NCBI GenBank assembly: GCA_030605705.1 | Contig: JAUWHU010000284.1 | Coordinates: forward strand, 1-6,489 | DNA length: 6,489 bases | Source of the DNA: Thermoflexia bacterium | GTDB taxonomy: Bacteria; Chloroflexota; Anaerolineae; B4-G1; SLSP01 | Reading direction: 5' to 3' | Shown: positions 4,941 to 6,489 of the stretch, piece after piece | Layout of the letters: every line of letters starts with the position of its first letter | Position numbering within the stretch: position 1 is the stretch's first letter | Notes under the pieces: generated by a model | Told to the model about the DNA's origin: nothing | The model's input: only the letters and a program-made list of their open reading frames with translations | Databases searched by the model: none | Made by a program: the position numbers and the translations under genes

Positions 4941-4982
4941 AATCTGTGCGTAGTGTGGGCAGGCAGTGCCCACTAATCTGTG
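4941..4982. repeat. Small hairpin element, copy 2, flanked by exact 8-base direct repeats
   Basis: The core (4949-4974) begins CGTAGT and has the stem GTGGGCA (4955-4961) / TGCCCAC (4967-4973) with loop GGCAG. AATCTGTG is present exactly on both sides (4941-4948 and 4975-4982). Compared with copy 1, base 7 changes A to G and its partner, base 25, changes T to C, keeping the pair. The unmatched last base also differs. Confidence 0.7.
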
Positions 4983-5047
4983 GCGAAAAATTAACGTCTC
5001 GGTGAACCCACCATGCAAAGTCCCAGAGACCCCCCGGTTCTAGCTCC

Positions 5048-6489
5048 ATGACCCCCCTCGTGGCTTTTACCGTGGCCTGGGCTTTAGGCATTTTGCTGGC
5101 CCAGGCCGCTTTGTTTTCCCCGATCTGGCTCCTGTTGGCACTCCCGGCGGCATTGGTGCTGCATTTCGGGTGGCAAGACGACACGCGCGCGCGTCTGGCA
5201 GTCTGGGCCTCGGTCGGGTTGTTGTTAGGGGCGGGACGTTTCCTGCTGGTGCGTTCTGCCATTGATGAACAACACGTCGCGCGCTACAACGGCGCCGACA
5301 CCATCACCGTGACCGGCGTCGTCGTGGGCGAGCCTGATCGCCGCGCCCTGTACACAAACTTGCGCGTGGCGGCCGAGGAGGTGAGCTTCGCCGGCGGGGA
5401 AACCTTTCCGGTTCACGGTCAGGTGCTGGTCAAAGCCCCCGTCTACACCCCCGCGTTCTACGGGGATCGTATCCGCGTCACTGGCGCGCTGGAAACTCCC
5501 CCGGCCTTCGAGGGCTTTTCCTACCGCGAGTACCTGGCGCGCCAGCACATCTACTCCTTGCTGCGGCGGGCAGACGTGACGGTGCTCGAAGCGCACCAGG
5601 CCAACCGGCTACTCGAATCGCTCTTCCGCTTCAAAACCCATGCACTGCACACTCTCCTCGCCGTGTTGCCGGAACCCCAGGCCGCGCTCCTGGCCGGCAT
5701 TCTGCTGGGGGTCGAAAGCGGCATCCCCCAGGATTTGAACGAGGCTTTCTCCGCCACCGGCACCAGCCACATCGTCGCCATCTCCGGTTTCAATCTCACG
5801 CTGATCGCCGGTGTTCTGGCGGCCTTTGCCCGCCGCGCCTTGGGCAAGAAAGGGGAATTGCCTGTCGCGCTGGCGGGCGTCTGGCTTTACACGCTGCTGG
5901 TGGGGGCGTCGGCGGCCGTCGTGCGCGCCGCCGTGATGGGCAGTCTGGCGATTTTAGCCCGCCGCCAGGACCGCCCGCTGCACGGCCCCACCTCCCTGGC
6001 GGTAGCGGCGCTGGCGATGTCGGCCCACAACCCCCTGGTGCTCTGGGATGTGGGATTCCAGCTCAGTCTGGCAGCCACCGCCGGCCTGATCTTCTTCACC
6101 GACCCCCTCACCGCCCTCTTCCTGCGGGGATTGGGCCACTTCACCAACCCGGAGCAAGCGGAGCGCGTCGTCGGTTGGCTGAGCGACGCCCTCATCGTGA
6201 CGCTGGCCGCACAGATCACGACCCAGCCCATCATCTTAGCGAAATTCCAGCGACTCTCACTGGTCACACTGCTGACCAATTTCCTGATCCTCCCGGCCCA
6301 ACCGTTCGTCATGTTGTGCGGCGGCGTGACGTTGTTAGCCGCGTTGCTGTTCTCGCCCCTGGGGCAAATTGTGGGGTGGTCGGCCTGGGTCTTCTTGACC
6401 TACACCATCGAGGTGGTGCGCTGGACGGCTGAGATTCCCTTCGCTTCCGTGCCCATCGGCCGGATCGCGCTGCCGCTGGTCTGGGGATA
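5048..6489 (+). CDS. comEC: ComEC/Rec2 DNA-uptake channel protein, N-terminal 480 residues (3' end outside window)
   Basis: ComEC is the inner-membrane channel that passes single-stranded DNA into the cytoplasm during natural transformation. The frame is open to the window edge. The order is as in the family: N-terminal hydrophobic helices (about 4-70); a soluble OB-fold/DUF4131 region (about 80-180) ending in the typical FEGFSYREYLARQHIY block (154-169); then the competence domain from about 206 (LPEPQAALLAGILLG, 207-221; ATGTSHIVAISGFNLTL, 236-252, with Asn where many relatives have His in the SGxH motif). Several membrane helices follow, including a VVRAAVMGSLAILARR stretch. The C-terminal metallo-beta-lactamase-like domain, if present, lies beyond the edge. 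ATG 5048 gives a normal N-terminus, but no clear Shine-Dalgarno site precedes it; a 12-codon frame (5013-5051) overlaps it as ATGA. Other uptake genes are not in view. Confidence 0.93.
   Translation, partial: MTPLVAFTVAWALGILLAQAALFSPIWLLLALPAALVLHFGWQDDTRARLAVWASVGLLLGAGRFLLVRSAIDEQHVARYNGADTITVTGVVVGEPDRRALYTNLRVAAEEVSFAGGETFPVHGQVLVKAPVYTPAFYGDRIRVTGALETPPAFEGFSYREYLARQHIYSLLRRADVTVLEAHQANRLLESLFRFKTHALHTLLAVLPEPQAALLAGILLGVESGIPQDLNEAFSATGTSHIVAISGFNLTLIAGVLAAFARRALGKKGELPVALAGVWLYTLLVGASAAVVRAAVMGSLAILARRQDRPLHGPTSLAVAALAMSAHNPLVLWDVGFQLSLAATAGLIFFTDPLTALFLRGLGHFTNPEQAERVVGWLSDALIVTLAAQITTQPIILAKFQRLSLVTLLTNFLILPAQPFVMLCGGVTLLAALLFSPLGQIVGWSAWVFLTYTIEVVRWTAEIPFASVPIGRIALPLVWG

Noticed and set aside
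3762..4982. Could the repeated hairpins be a CRISPR array?
   Set aside because: Only two copies about 1.2 kb apart with a gene between them; no regular spacers and no cas genes.
5887..6312. Long - strand reading frame opposite comEC (also 5225-5596 and 5551-5847)
   Set aside because: The + strand encodes a clear ComEC across all of these; the - strand frames are Arg/Ser/Ala-rich by-products of GC-rich coding DNA.

Overview
The window is a gene-dense stretch of bacterial chromosome with moderately high GC coding sequence and AT-richer intergenic regions. Every gene I can support reads on the + strand. The style of the proteins suggests Chloroflexota, probably Anaerolineae-like: an FGE-sulfatase-type tail, an AbiE pair, a receiver/GGDEF protein with worn-out catalytic motifs, and a ComEC whose core motif reads SGFN. 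The intergenic DNA, crowded with short repeats, fits the same guess. This is inference from family resemblance, not from a marker gene.

Layout. Bases 1-168 hold the last 55 codons of a formylglycine-generating-enzyme/sulfatase-modifying-factor domain protein. After a spacer with a good promoter inside an inverted repeat comes a 288-residue protein I cannot name (373-1239); it has two copies of a C-x3-C-P-G-x-G-x-C-C motif, a helical middle and a coiled-coil tail. Next is a complete AbiE-type (type IV) toxin-antitoxin operon: an AbiEi-like antitoxin/regulator (1347-2120) overlapping by one base an AbiEii-like nucleotidyltransferase toxin (2120-2872) with its motifs intact. A structured palindromic repeat (2934-3012) precedes a Nudix hydrolase that starts with TTG (3058-3516).

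The 481-base gap 3517-3997 holds a GC-rich palindromic element, a near-consensus promoter, a small hairpin repeat flanked by direct repeats, and a 9-base-period repeat. It leads to a GTG-started receiver-GGDEF protein (3998-4852) lacking the receiver phospho-acceptor Asp and the conserved Lys, with GHDDF in place of GGDEF. A second repeat-filled gap (4853-5047) has a 10-base-period repeat interrupted by another copy of the same hairpin element. The window ends inside comEC, the DNA-uptake channel gene (5048 to the edge).

The genes do not form one pathway. The only clear functional unit is the AbiE pair. The most interesting non-coding signal is a roughly 26-base hairpin element present twice. 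The copies differ by a base-pair-preserving double change, and each is bracketed by a short direct repeat, as if it had inserted into older repeats. I found no convincing new multi-gene system, no CRISPR array, no rRNA or tRNA and no transposase.
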